A stretch of 33,498 bases of DNA from Candidatus Jorgensenbacteria bacterium CG03_land_8_20_14_0_80_38_39 (GTDB lineage: Bacteria; Patescibacteriota; Minisyncoccia; UBA6257; GWB1-50-10). The stretch is from NCBI GenBank assembly GCA_002781185.1, contig PEUU01000011.1, positions 1 to 33,498 on the forward strand, written 5' to 3'. This document shows, piece by piece, positions 16,290 through 25,536 of the stretch (position 1 is its first letter; each line of letters starts with the position of its first letter). The notes under the pieces are model-generated. The model was not told where the DNA came from. It ran no database searches and saw only the letters and a list, made by a program, of their open reading frames with translations. The position numbers and the translations under genes are program-made.

Positions 16290-18095
16290 ATGGCGCCCGG
16301 TCAACTTCGTAAAAATTTTTTTGATTTTTTTGAAAAACGAGAACACCAAATTGTGCCGTTTTCTTCTTTAATTCCCGACGACCCTTCGGTTCTTTTTACC
16401 ACGGCCGGCATGCAGCAATTTAAGCTTTATTATTTGGGTTTGGCCGATGCTTTTAAAACCGTTCATCCGGCATTAGGAAGAGCCATCGGTTCGCAAAGAG
16501 CAACTTCCATTCAGAAATGTTTAAGAACTTCTGATATTGACGAAGTAGGCGATGAAACTCATCTGACTTTTTTTGAGATGTTGGGTCATTTTTCTTTCGG
16601 GCCAAGAGGAAAAGATGAGCCGGATGATTTTGGCGTCGGCGGTTATTTTAAAAAGGCTTCAATTTATTGGGGTTATGAATTCATCAAAGAGGTTTTGGGT
16701 TTAAAAATTGATTATGTTTCAATTTTTGGCGGAGAAGATAATTTGTTGACTGATGAGGAATCGGAAAAATTTTGGCAGGAAATTAAAAAGAAAAAAGGCG
16801 AAAATTTTGAGATTAAAAAATTCGGCAAGAAAGATAATTTTTGGGGACCGGCTGGCGAAAGCGGTCCTTGCGGTCCCAACACGGAAATTTATGTGAAAGG
16901 CGTGGAAATTTGGAATGCGGTTTTTAATCAATACGAGCAAAAAAAGGACGGTTCTTTAGTTTTGTTGAAAAACCCGGGAGTGGATATGGGCGCGGGTTTT
17001 GAAAGAATTTTAGCGGTTTTAAAAGGAACGACCGATGTTTATCAAACCGATGTTTTTAAGCCGATTCTTGATATTTTGCCTGATTTTAATCTTCGGGACC
17101 GCCGGATTATTGCCGACCATTTAAAAGCCTCGGTTTTTTTAATCGCCGAAGGCATTTTACCTTCAAATCTTGAAAGGGGTTATGTTTTAAGAAGGCTGTT
17201 AAGGAGGGCAATACTGAAAATTAAGCGATTTGATTTAGATGACGAGATTTACCATCAATTAATCAGCCGCATCATTGAAATTTATAAAGATGTTTATCCG
17301 GAAATTAATCATCAAGAAGTGATTTTAAATGTTATTAATGAGGAGAAAATCAAATTTTTTTCCACTCTTAATAAAGGGCTGAAACAAATAGAAAAGTTGA
17401 AAACCATTAACGGCAAATTGGCTTTTGATATTTTTCAAAGTTTTGGTTTTCCTTTGGAATTAATTATTGAAGAAACCAAAAATTATTTTTCATTAACCGA
17501 TGAGCAAAAGAAAAAAATCACCGAAGAATTTGAAGAAGAATTAAAAAAGCACAAAGAAATTTCCCGAGCCGGGGCGGAAAAGAAATTTGGCGGCCACGGG
17601 CTTATTTTAAATACCGGCGAAATTAAAGCCGCCAGCCAAGAAGAAATCCAAAAGGTCATCCGTCTTCATACAGCCACCCATTTGCTTCAGCAAGCCCTCC
17701 GGGATGTTTTGGGCAACGAAGTAGAACAGCGCGGTTCGGATATTACTGTTGAAAGAACGCGTTTTGATTTTTCCTTTTCTCGAAAAATGACAGTTGAAGA
17801 AATTAAAAAGGCGGAAGATATTGTCAATCAAAAAATTAAAGAGGATTTGCCAATAAATTTCCAAGAAATGTCCGAGTCCGAAGCGGAAAAAACCGGCGCT
17901 TTGTATTTCTTTAAAGCAAAATATCCGGGAATCGTAAAGGTTTATTATATTGGAAGTTCGTTGGCGAGCGCTTACAGCAAGGAGTTTTGCGCCGGGCCGC
18001 ATGTCAAACACACAGGCGAAATAGGGAAATTTAAAATTTTAAAAGAAGAAGCCGTGGCTCTTGGCATTCGCCGGATTCGGGCAAAGGTAGAATAA
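16290..18095 (+). CDS. alaS: Alanine--tRNA ligase, short form lacking the C-terminal region
   Basis: MAPGQLRKNFFDFFEKREH...FTTAGMQQFKLYYLG; HTATHLLQQALR; FCAGPHVKHTGEIG; 601 aa. Confidence 0.95.
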   Translation: MAPGQLRKNFFDFFEKREHQIVPFSSLIPDDPSVLFTTAGMQQFKLYYLGLADAFKTVHPALGRAIGSQRATSIQKCLRTSDIDEVGDETHLTFFEMLGHFSFGPRGKDEPDDFGVGGYFKKASIYWGYEFIKEVLGLKIDYVSIFGGEDNLLTDEESEKFWQEIKKKKGENFEIKKFGKKDNFWGPAGESGPCGPNTEIYVKGVEIWNAVFNQYEQKKDGSLVLLKNPGVDMGAGFERILAVLKGTTDVYQTDVFKPILDILPDFNLRDRRIIADHLKASVFLIAEGILPSNLERGYVLRRLLRRAILKIKRFDLDDEIYHQLISRIIEIYKDVYPEINHQEVILNVINEEKIKFFSTLNKGLKQIEKLKTINGKLAFDIFQSFGFPLELIIEETKNYFSLTDEQKKKITEEFEEELKKHKEISRAGAEKKFGGHGLILNTGEIKAASQEEIQKVIRLHTATHLLQQALRDVLGNEVEQRGSDITVERTRFDFSFSRKMTVEEIKKAEDIVNQKIKEDLPINFQEMSESEAEKTGALYFFKAKYPGIVKVYYIGSSLASAYSKEFCAGPHVKHTGEIGKFKILKEEAVALGIRRIRAKVE

Positions 18096-18098
18096 TAA

Positions 18099-18646
18099 AC
18101 CCCGTAATACAACGGCGATTGCAATTTCTGGCTGACTCGTAGTTAGATTCATACTTCTTTAATTTTATTATGATTCTAAATGATTCTTCTTTGCGTGGAG
18201 AAATTGAGTCAGACCTATTGCAGTTGTTATACGGGGTAAACCCCATTTCTAATTTAGTCACGTTTCTAGCGATCGCAGTTTACGCGACCTTTTCCATTAG
18301 TCATATTTTCTACGATCGCAGAAAAGATAAAAGATGACTATTGAGGTTCAACCTCAATAGAAAATTGCTGCCTCAGATATCCCACATATGTGGAACATCT
18401 GAGGACTCGGAAATTAGAAAATTAGAAAGATGTTCTTGAATTGAAATAATGAAAATAATGAATTTGAATTAAAATTGAGTTGAAACAATGAACTAGCTTT
18501 TATCAGCGATAGCAAATAAAAGCTAGTTTCAATAGTTCCAATAAGAAGCCCAGTGTCAGAGGATATAAAGGATGAAGAAAAAAATTTCTTACGAGGCTTA
18601 TAAAGTCGTATTAGTCATGTTTTCAGCGATCGCAGAATACGTGACT
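18099..18646. repeat. Hairpin-rich intergenic cluster (at least seven inverted repeats)
   Basis: Stems at 18099-18237, 18257-18288, 18299-18339, 18338-18360, 18371-18404, 18491-18528, 18613-18646. Confidence 0.85.
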
Positions 18647-18692
18647 TTTTAGGTAGACTTAGACACTAATTTCTTTTATATTTTCTCTGGGG

Positions 18693-18698
18693 TATAAT
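18693..18698 (+). promoter_or_regulatory. -10-like TATAAT close to the GTG start at 18706
   Basis: ggggTATAATaaagacGGTGGCAG. Confidence 0.5.
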
Positions 18699-18705
18699 AA
18701 AGACG

Positions 18706-19863
18706 GTGGCAGATAAAATAGCAACTTATTTTCAAAATTGGTTGGGAAGAAGGGGGAAAAATCGTTATCTTATAATTGAAAGCTTGGGTAAAAAAATTCA
18801 AGTTGCCCTGGCTGATATCAATTTTGGAGAAAAACAAATTAAGGTTTTAAGATATTATATTGTTGAAAAAATTCAGCAAGTAAGACGGACTCCGTTTCTT
18901 AATACCTTAATTTTGGCTTTAAATTCCGAGGAAGCCACTACTGTTGAAAGTGTTATTCATTTAAAGCGAGTCCAACCACAGGCGATAATTACTGAAAGCG
19001 AATTAGATGATTTGGCCTTTCGGGCATTGTGGGAATTTTTAAACCTCTATCGCAGTTGGGCAGCCAAGAAAATGTATGTTACCGATTTAAATTTGGTTTT
19101 AGTTGGCATTGAGGCAAAAGATATCTGGTTGGGGCCGCATAAAGTTTTTAATCCTTTGGGGTTTAAAGGGGAAAATTTTTCTCTTAAGCTTAAAGGAACA
19201 TTCATTCCTCAATTTTTAGCGCCAACAATTAAAAATTTTAAAAGTTGGACTAAAAATTTGGTTATTGTTGAATCTTCAAGTATTTTAACTTCCGCTTTGG
19301 ACCAGCGTTTCCATTTGGTTGTCCATTCAACCGATGAACAAACAATAGTTTTTTCTTTAAGCAAAAATGAATTGGTTTATTTCAAACAATTTTCTTGGGG
19401 CAAAAATAACTTAATAGCCATCTTAAGGAAACTCTTATTAATTGATGAAGAAACTGCTAAAATTATCTTTGACCGCTACCAGAATAATCAAGTTTCAGAC
19501 ACTTTTAAAAAACTTATTAATAAGTTAATGCTTCAAGAATTGAATATTTTTAAAGGGAAGTTTAATTTGCTTCTCAAAAATTACAAGGAATTAAACAAAG
19601 CCGCTCCGGCTTTTGATTTTCGGTTTGCCTTCCCCGATTTTTTTCCTTGGCCTAAATATTTTCAAGGGAAATTGTTTGATTTTAATGATTGGTTAAAAAA
19701 ACAAGGTTTTAAAGTTTATTTTCCCGGGCAAGAAGGAAGTTCTCTTTCAGGCATTCAAAGCAGTCTTTTGGCTTTAGCAGTTCATTCTTATCTTAGCCCC
19801 TCTTACAAAATCCTTAACCAATTTTTGCGGCGTCGCGCTAAATGGTTGATTTCCACTTTATGA
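18706..19863 (+). CDS. Hypothetical protein, possibly PilM/FtsA-like fold
   Basis: 385-aa ORF, GTG start; weak resemblance (RYLIIESLGKKIQVALADINFGEKQIKV). Confidence 0.5.
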   Translation: MADKIATYFQNWLGRRGKNRYLIIESLGKKIQVALADINFGEKQIKVLRYYIVEKIQQVRRTPFLNTLILALNSEEATTVESVIHLKRVQPQAIITESELDDLAFRALWEFLNLYRSWAAKKMYVTDLNLVLVGIEAKDIWLGPHKVFNPLGFKGENFSLKLKGTFIPQFLAPTIKNFKSWTKNLVIVESSSILTSALDQRFHLVVHSTDEQTIVFSLSKNELVYFKQFSWGKNNLIAILRKLLLIDEETAKIIFDRYQNNQVSDTFKKLINKLMLQELNIFKGKFNLLLKNYKELNKAAPAFDFRFAFPDFFPWPKYFQGKLFDFNDWLKKQGFKVYFPGQEGSSLSGIQSSLLALAVHSYLSPSYKILNQFLRRRAKWLISTL

Positions 19864-21473
19864 TTTTTTCAAGCCAAGAAAAAAAGATTTCTCTTAATAA
19901 GAATGACAGATTGGCCAATGTCATTGAATGTTTAGTCGGCGTCAAGGCCAAGAAGGTTATTTTAGAAGTTCCCCAAAATTCAAAACTCGGCTTAAATATT
20001 GAAAATTTTGAAATTTTAAAAAAAGAAGCTAACACTAAGAAATTAGAATTAGTCATTGAGTCGGCAGACGACCGTATTCTTGAACTGGCAACTTCAGCCG
20101 GCCTTAAGGCTTATCACCCTATTTTTGGAACTCAAGAAAAAGTTGTCGTTGATATTCTTCCCCGACAACCCTTTCCCTTAAAAAGGGCCGAGGGAAAAGA
20201 AATAAAATTAAAAGAAGAAAAGAAAGAAGAAAAAAAGATAAAGAAAGAAGTGGGGGAAAAAGAAAAACCAGTCGCCCTAGAACGTTTAGAAGCAAAAAAA
20301 GAAAGACCAAAACAGCGTCTCCGCTTTAAATGGCGCTGGCTTTTAATTATTGTCAGCATTGCTGGTTTGATTTTTTGGGGATATGAATTGGTGGTTAATA
20401 TTTTACCGAAAGTAAATATTACTCTTCAATTTCAAAAGACGCCAGTGGATTTTGAAAAAAATATTACTGTGGCTAGCCAATTTTTTAAAATCAATGTGGC
20501 CGGCGCCGACATTGAGGTTCCGGGAGAACTCCTTATTTTTAAACAAAATACTCAATTAACCCAGCCGGCTAGCGGTAAAGAAGAAGTGGTTGTTAAAGCC
20601 AGCGGTCGCTTGGTAATTTTTAACGCTTACAGTTCTCAGCCGCAGGTTTTGGTCGCCGGCACCAGATTTCAATCGCCGGAGGGCAAAATTTTTAAATTGA
20701 CTGACCGGATGACAATTCCCGGGGCAGAAATTATAAATGGTGAAATTAAGCCTTCGCAAATTGAAGTTTCGGTCATCGCTGACCAGGCCGGCGCTGATTA
20801 TAATTTATCACCAACTTCTTGGCGTATCATTGGTTTTAAAGGAACACCCAAGTATGAAAAAATTTATGCTCAGTCAACAAAATCAATGAGTGGCGGCTTT
20901 ACTGGCGAAAAACCAGTCCCAACTTCGGCGGATATTGATAAAATCAAAACTAATCTTGAAGAAACGTTAAAGACCAGCCTCCAAAATCAAATGATTATGA
21001 CTTCCGCTGACAAATTTAAAATTCTTGAAGGAGCGAGTGATTTTAAGATGCCTAAAGAAGAAGTCAGCTCTCAAGCGGATGAGCAGGGCAATTTCAGTAT
21101 TTTCGGTGAAGCCCAGCAACGTTATTTGGTTTTTGAAGAGTCAACTTTGAAAGAAGCTTTGGTTCAAAAAATAAAAAGCGAAAATATAAACGGTATTGAT
21201 GTCAAAATATTAGAATTTAATTTTGACTACCGGGAGATAAAAGCCGATTTTGAGCAAAAGAAAATGGATTTTAAAGTGAAGGGTCGAATTGTTTTTGCCC
21301 CGGTTTTTGAACCGCAAATTTTTAAGAACCAAATCGCTAATTTAGACGAAAAATCTTTAAGAAGCCTTTTATCTTCCTTGTCTCAATTGGAAAATGCTAA
21401 AATTTCCTTTTGGCCTTTTTGGGTTAATCACGTTCCCCAAAATTCCGGAAATATTGAGATTAATGTTGAATAA
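19860..21473 (+). CDS. Baseplate J-like / membrane-anchored beta-rich protein
   Basis: TM segment WLLIIVSIAGLIFWGYELVV; SGRLVIFNAYSSQPQVLVAGTRFQSPEGKIFKLTDRMTIPG; ATG 19860 overlaps the previous stop. Confidence 0.6.
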   Translation: MIFSSQEKKISLNKNDRLANVIECLVGVKAKKVILEVPQNSKLGLNIENFEILKKEANTKKLELVIESADDRILELATSAGLKAYHPIFGTQEKVVVDILPRQPFPLKRAEGKEIKLKEEKKEEKKIKKEVGEKEKPVALERLEAKKERPKQRLRFKWRWLLIIVSIAGLIFWGYELVVNILPKVNITLQFQKTPVDFEKNITVASQFFKINVAGADIEVPGELLIFKQNTQLTQPASGKEEVVVKASGRLVIFNAYSSQPQVLVAGTRFQSPEGKIFKLTDRMTIPGAEIINGEIKPSQIEVSVIADQAGADYNLSPTSWRIIGFKGTPKYEKIYAQSTKSMSGGFTGEKPVPTSADIDKIKTNLEETLKTSLQNQMIMTSADKFKILEGASDFKMPKEEVSSQADEQGNFSIFGEAQQRYLVFEESTLKEALVQKIKSENINGIDVKILEFNFDYREIKADFEQKKMDFKVKGRIVFAPVFEPQIFKNQIANLDEKSLRSLLSSLSQLENAKISFWPFWVNHVPQNSGNIEINVE

Positions 21474-21546
21474 ACAAAAGCAATTTTATTTCCTTAGAAG
21501 CTCTTCTTAAGAAGATAGCTGTTTTAATTATTTAATTAATAAATTT

Positions 21547-22664
21547 ATGCCAGAGAAATTTGAGTTTCAGAATTTCAAAGAATCTTTAGAAAAAAAGGGA
21601 ACTTTGGAAATAGAAAAAAAGAGAGATATGATAACTGATAAACAAAGAACAGAAAGTAAAAAAAGAGAGAAGTGATAACTGATAAACAAAGAACAGAAAG
21701 TAAAAAAAGAGAGAAGATACTGAAAGGATACCAGAGAATTGTGGCCGAAGAATTGAAAAAAAATCCCATTGAATTATTACCACTCTTTCCGAGCATAACT
21801 ATTCAGGAGTTAAAAGAACAGTTTCCGGATAAAAGAAGGATAATTGCCTGCGATTTTTATATTGAAAATATTGAATTAGGGAAAGAAAATGTTGGGGGAT
21901 ATAGCGTTGAAAATGTAATCCAGATTGATCATCATGCTCCTACACTCAGAATGCTGAAACCAATTTCCAGCACGAATTTAGCAATGGCATATGTTAAGGA
22001 GGAGGGAATAGCATCACCAGCAGATTGTGTGGTCATTAATCATACTGATTGTGATAGTGTTCTTTCTAGCGCAATTATACGCGGCATATTACCTCCGGAA
22101 AAAAGATTTGGAGATGCCGCCATTGCCGCTGATCATACCGGTGAAAAAAATGAAATAGCAGATTTATTGACGGCCCTTGAAGAAGAAAGAAATCTTGAAT
22201 ATTCTTTAATTCATTTAAAATTATTATTGGACCATAAAGATTTATTGGACCATAAAGATTTAGATGAAAAAGCAAAAATTCTTTTAGAAAGGTGGCTTAA
22301 TGAACGAAAACGCGCTGAAGAATTGACGCGGTCAGTTGAAGGCGGTTTTAAACAGACGGGAAATGTTTGGTATGCGAAAGTAGATAAAAAAATAGAAAGT
22401 GTTTTTTTCCCTGCGTTTTTGCCAGAGACAATGGTAATAATTATTGCTAGTCCTTTAAAAAACTCTGATAAACTTGATATTAAAGTTCGTTTAGGAATAA
22501 AGGCTCCTGAGGGGTTGATGCTAAATAAATTAGATCTTCCTGATTTTGGCGGGCGTTGGAATGCGGGAAGTACAAAAAGACACGCCGGCACAAGTATACC
22601 GCTGGAAGAATACGCTCGTATTGTAAACGATAAAATAAAACAATATTTAGCCAAGAAGAATTAA
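21547..22664 (+). CDS. DHH-like phosphoesterase-family protein, 5' end split by a 44-bp tandem duplication
   Basis: IDHHAPT, NHTDCDS, AADHTG, GGRWNAGSTKRHAG; 5' ORF 21547-21675 ends TGA, main ORF resumes at GTG 21672. Confidence 0.6.
21629..21716 (+). repeat. 44-bp perfect tandem duplication
   Basis: TGATAACTGATAAACAAAGAACAGAAAGTAAAAAAAGAGAGAAG x2. Confidence 0.95.
22224..22259 (+). repeat. 18-bp in-frame tandem duplication
   Basis: TTATTGGACCATAAAGAT x2 (LLDHKD LLDHKD). Confidence 0.95.
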
Positions 22665-22782
22665 ATGAAAAAAAAGAGATTCGCCTCAAAAATCCGTCCT
22701 TCTGTAACAAGGCGGGACAAAACCTTAAAAGGTGCGGTGTTGACTTTTTTAAAATGATGGTTAAAATAAGTTTATTAACTAA

Positions 22783-23001
22783 ATGGCATTGAATCTTCGG
22801 CCGATTATTGTGGAAGGAATGATTGAGGAAACCTTGCCGGGATTGTTGTTTCGGGTAAGACTGGAAAATCAAAAACAGGTTTTGGCTCATTTGGCCGGCA
22901 AGATGAAATTAAACCGAATTAGGGTTATTGCCGGCGACCGAGTTTTGGTGGAAATGTCTTCCTTGGAAGAAAAGAGAGGCCGGATAGTGAGGAGATTATA
23001 A
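22783..23001 (+). CDS. infA: Translation initiation factor IF-1
   Basis: VEGMIEETLPGLLFRVRLENQKQVLAHLAGKMKLNRIRVIAGDRVLVE. Confidence 0.92.
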   Translation: MALNLRPIIVEGMIEETLPGLLFRVRLENQKQVLAHLAGKMKLNRIRVIAGDRVLVEMSSLEEKRGRIVRRL

Positions 23002-23106
23002 AATCTCTAATCAATCGCGAATATTATCTCTAGTAATCTCCAATTAAAAAATAAAAATTTGAGATAATTCGGGATAGAATTAGAGAATGATTAGCGATTA
23101 TTATTT

Positions 23107-23220
23107 ATGAAGGTTCGCTCTTCGGTTAAAAAAATTTGTAAAAGTTGTAAAACCGTCCGTCGCCAAGGACGGCTTTATGTGGTTTGTAAAAATCCGAAGC
23201 ACAAACAAAGACAAGGGTAA
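23107..23220 (+). CDS. rpmJ: 50S ribosomal protein L36 (absent from the ORF track)
   Basis: [37 protein letters not shown]. Confidence 0.95.
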   Translation: MKVRSSVKKICKSCKTVRRQGRLYVVCKNPKHKQRQG

Positions 23221-23265
23221 ATTGAGAATACAGGATTTAGAATATAGAATTTAGGGATTAATTTT

Positions 23266-23299
23266 CCTAAATCCTAAATCCTAAATCCTAAATCCTAAA
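23266..23299 (+). repeat. Heptamer tandem repeat (CCTAAAT)n abutting the rpsM start
   Basis: Four full copies plus CCTAAA, directly followed by ATG 23300. Confidence 0.9.
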
Positions 23300-23683
23300 A
23301 TGAGACTTATAGGCATAAATATCCCCGATAATAAGCGTATTGAAATTGCGCTGGGTTATATTTACGGAATTGGCCAAAGCTCGGCCGGCAAAATTTTAAA
23401 AGAAGCCAGCATTGATGTTAATAAGCGAACTCGGGATTTAAACGCCGAGGAGGTTAATAAAATTCAGTCTATCTTAGAACGTACTTATAAAGTTGAAGGG
23501 GAACTAAGGCAGAAAATCAGACAAAATATCAATAGGTTGAAAGAAATAAAATGTTACCGCGGTCTTCGGCATCTTAGGCGCTTGCCGGTTAGAGGTCAAA
23601 GAACCAGGACTAATTCTCGGACGGTACGCGGTAATGTCCGAAAAACCATTGGCAGCGGTCGAAGAAAGGTCGGGCTGAAATAA
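23300..23683 (+). CDS. rpsM: 30S ribosomal protein S13
   Basis: MRLIGINIPDNKRIEIALGYIYGIG...CYRGLRHLRRLPVRGQRTRTNSRT. Confidence 0.97.
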   Translation: MRLIGINIPDNKRIEIALGYIYGIGQSSAGKILKEASIDVNKRTRDLNAEEVNKIQSILERTYKVEGELRQKIRQNINRLKEIKCYRGLRHLRRLPVRGQRTRTNSRTVRGNVRKTIGSGRRKVGLK

Positions 23684-23686
23684 AAT

Positions 23687-24139
23687 ATGGGCAAGAAAAA
23701 AGTTGTTCAAAAAACCAAAGAGGAGCTTTTGAAAGAAACTGAATCCATTGAAAGTACCCTAGTTAAAAAAGCCGTTCAATCAACCAAGCAAAAAATTGAG
23801 CAAGGCCGGATTTACATTAATGTCTCTTATAATAATACGGTTATTACCGTGACTGACCTCAAAGGGAATGTTATTGTTTGGATGTCTGCTGGCTCTTTGG
23901 GTTTTTCCGGACCCAAGAAAGCAACGCCTTTTGCGGCGTCTAAAGTGGCGGAAACAGTATTTGAAAAAATCCAAAAATCCGGTCCGACCAGCGTTGAGGT
24001 GTTGGTAAAAGGCGTCGGCGGCGGCCGGGACGCGGCTATTAGAGCCTTGGTGGCTAAAGGGTTAAATATTCTTTCTTTAAAAGATATCACTCCCATTCCT
24101 CATAACGGTCCCCGGCCTAAAAAAGTGAGAAGAGTTTAA
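23687..24139 (+). CDS. rpsK: 30S ribosomal protein S11
   Basis: INVSYNNTVITVTDLKGNVIVWMSAGSLGFSGPKKATPFAA...DITPIPHNGPRPKKVRRV. Confidence 0.97.
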   Translation: MGKKKVVQKTKEELLKETESIESTLVKKAVQSTKQKIEQGRIYINVSYNNTVITVTDLKGNVIVWMSAGSLGFSGPKKATPFAASKVAETVFEKIQKSGPTSVEVLVKGVGGGRDAAIRALVAKGLNILSLKDITPIPHNGPRPKKVRRV

Positions 24140-24143
24140 AAAA

Positions 24144-24752
24144 ATGGTAAAAATTAAAGCCATTGAAAAAAAGGAAAGAGCTTTGGGCGCTAAATTATTT
24201 TTAAAAGCCGAACGTTGCAATTCGCCTAAATGCGTTATGGTCCGTCGGGCTTATAAACCGGGAATTCACGGTAGAAAATCTCACTCTTCTTTAAGCGATT
24301 ACGGCCGTCAATTACAGGAAAAACAAAAACTGCAAATAATTTACGGTTTAAACAATCGTCAAATGAATAATCTTTTTAAGAAAGAATCTCATGATAAAAT
24401 CAGGGTTATTTTAGAACAGCGTTTGGATAGGGTAATTTCTCTTTTGGGGTTGGCGGCTTCAACAAGAATTGCCCGCCAACTTGTTTCTCATGGTCATATT
24501 TTGGTTGATGGTCACAAAGTAACAATCTCCTCCTATCAAGTTAAAAAAGGTGATATAATAATAGTTAAGCCTTCATCCAAGGCTTTAAAAATATTTGAGG
24601 ATGTTCCTTTGAGATTAAAGAATTACTTGCCGCCTCCGTGGTTAAAATTAGAAGTGGAAGAACTGAAAGGCGAGTGTTTAAGGGAACCGACTACCAAAGA
24701 AATAAAAATGCCCATTGATATAAATTTAGTCGCTGAATTTTATTCAAGATAA
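24144..24752 (+). CDS. rpsD: 30S ribosomal protein S4
   Basis: KPGIHGRKSHSSLSDYGRQLQEKQKLQIIYGL; S4 domain LDRVISLLGLAASTRIARQLVSHGHILVDG. Confidence 0.97.
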   Translation: MVKIKAIEKKERALGAKLFLKAERCNSPKCVMVRRAYKPGIHGRKSHSSLSDYGRQLQEKQKLQIIYGLNNRQMNNLFKKESHDKIRVILEQRLDRVISLLGLAASTRIARQLVSHGHILVDGHKVTISSYQVKKGDIIIVKPSSKALKIFEDVPLRLKNYLPPPWLKLEVEELKGECLREPTTKEIKMPIDINLVAEFYSR

Positions 24753-24754
24753 TT

Positions 24755-25534
24755 ATGAAATACTCTCATTTAAGCGAAACGGTTAAAATTAAAAAAATTT
24801 CTGAAAAAGACAATGTTGGTCTTTTTTATGTGGAAGGTCTTTACACCGGCTACGGCGTTACTTTAGGTAATGCCTTGCGCCGGACTCTTCTTTCTTCTTT
24901 GCCCGGAGCCGCCATCACTCAAGTTAAAATTAAGGGTATCAGCCATGAGTTTTCTACTTTGCCCGGAATAGTTGAAGACATCATTGAACTTACTTTAAAT
25001 TTAAAAAAAGTCCGTTTTCATTTTTTTGCCGAAGAGCCCCAAATTTTAAAATTGCACGTTAAAGGAGAAAAAGAAATGACTGCCGCTGATATTGAATCTA
25101 CAACTTTTGTCCAAGTGGTCAATCCTTCCCTTCATTTAGCCACTTTAACCAAAAAGCAATCAGAATTGGAAATGGAATTAATAGTAGAAAAGGGACTGGG
25201 TTATCTGACGGTTGAGGCTAAACACTTGGAACGGCTTTCCATCGGCACCATTGTTTTGGATGCCATTTTTTCGCCGATAGTCCGGGTAGAATTTAAAGTT
25301 GAAAACATGCGGGTTGGAGAAAGAACAGATTATAACCGTCTGATTATAGAAGTTGAGACCGATGGCTCAATAACGCCTTCCGAGGCTTTGCACAAAACCG
25401 CCAATATTTTAAAAGACCACTTTGATAAATTTTCGGCTCTGGAAATTATCAAAACCGTCGTTGCTCCGTTGAAAATTTCCAAAGAAGTTAAAAAGAAAGG
25501 AGGTCAAGGGAGTCGAAAGAAAAAGGCAAAGTAA
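24755..25534 (+). CDS. rpoA: RNA polymerase alpha subunit, apparently lacking the C-terminal domain
   Basis: GLYTGYGVTLGNALRRTLLSSLPGAAITQVKIKG; 259 aa ending in a Lys-rich tail. Confidence 0.96.
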   Translation: MKYSHLSETVKIKKISEKDNVGLFYVEGLYTGYGVTLGNALRRTLLSSLPGAAITQVKIKGISHEFSTLPGIVEDIIELTLNLKKVRFHFFAEEPQILKLHVKGEKEMTAADIESTTFVQVVNPSLHLATLTKKQSELEMELIVEKGLGYLTVEAKHLERLSIGTIVLDAIFSPIVRVEFKVENMRVGERTDYNRLIIEVETDGSITPSEALHKTANILKDHFDKFSALEIIKTVVAPLKISKEVKKKGGQGSRKKKAK

Positions 25535-25536
25535 AT

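Noticed and set aside
18031-18261. 76-aa minus-strand ORF across the alaS end and hairpin region
   Set aside because: Overlaps the alaS end antisense and the large inverted repeat; no recognisable motif
18099-18646. Retron or diversity-generating element
   Set aside because: No reverse transcriptase or template/variable repeat pair in the window
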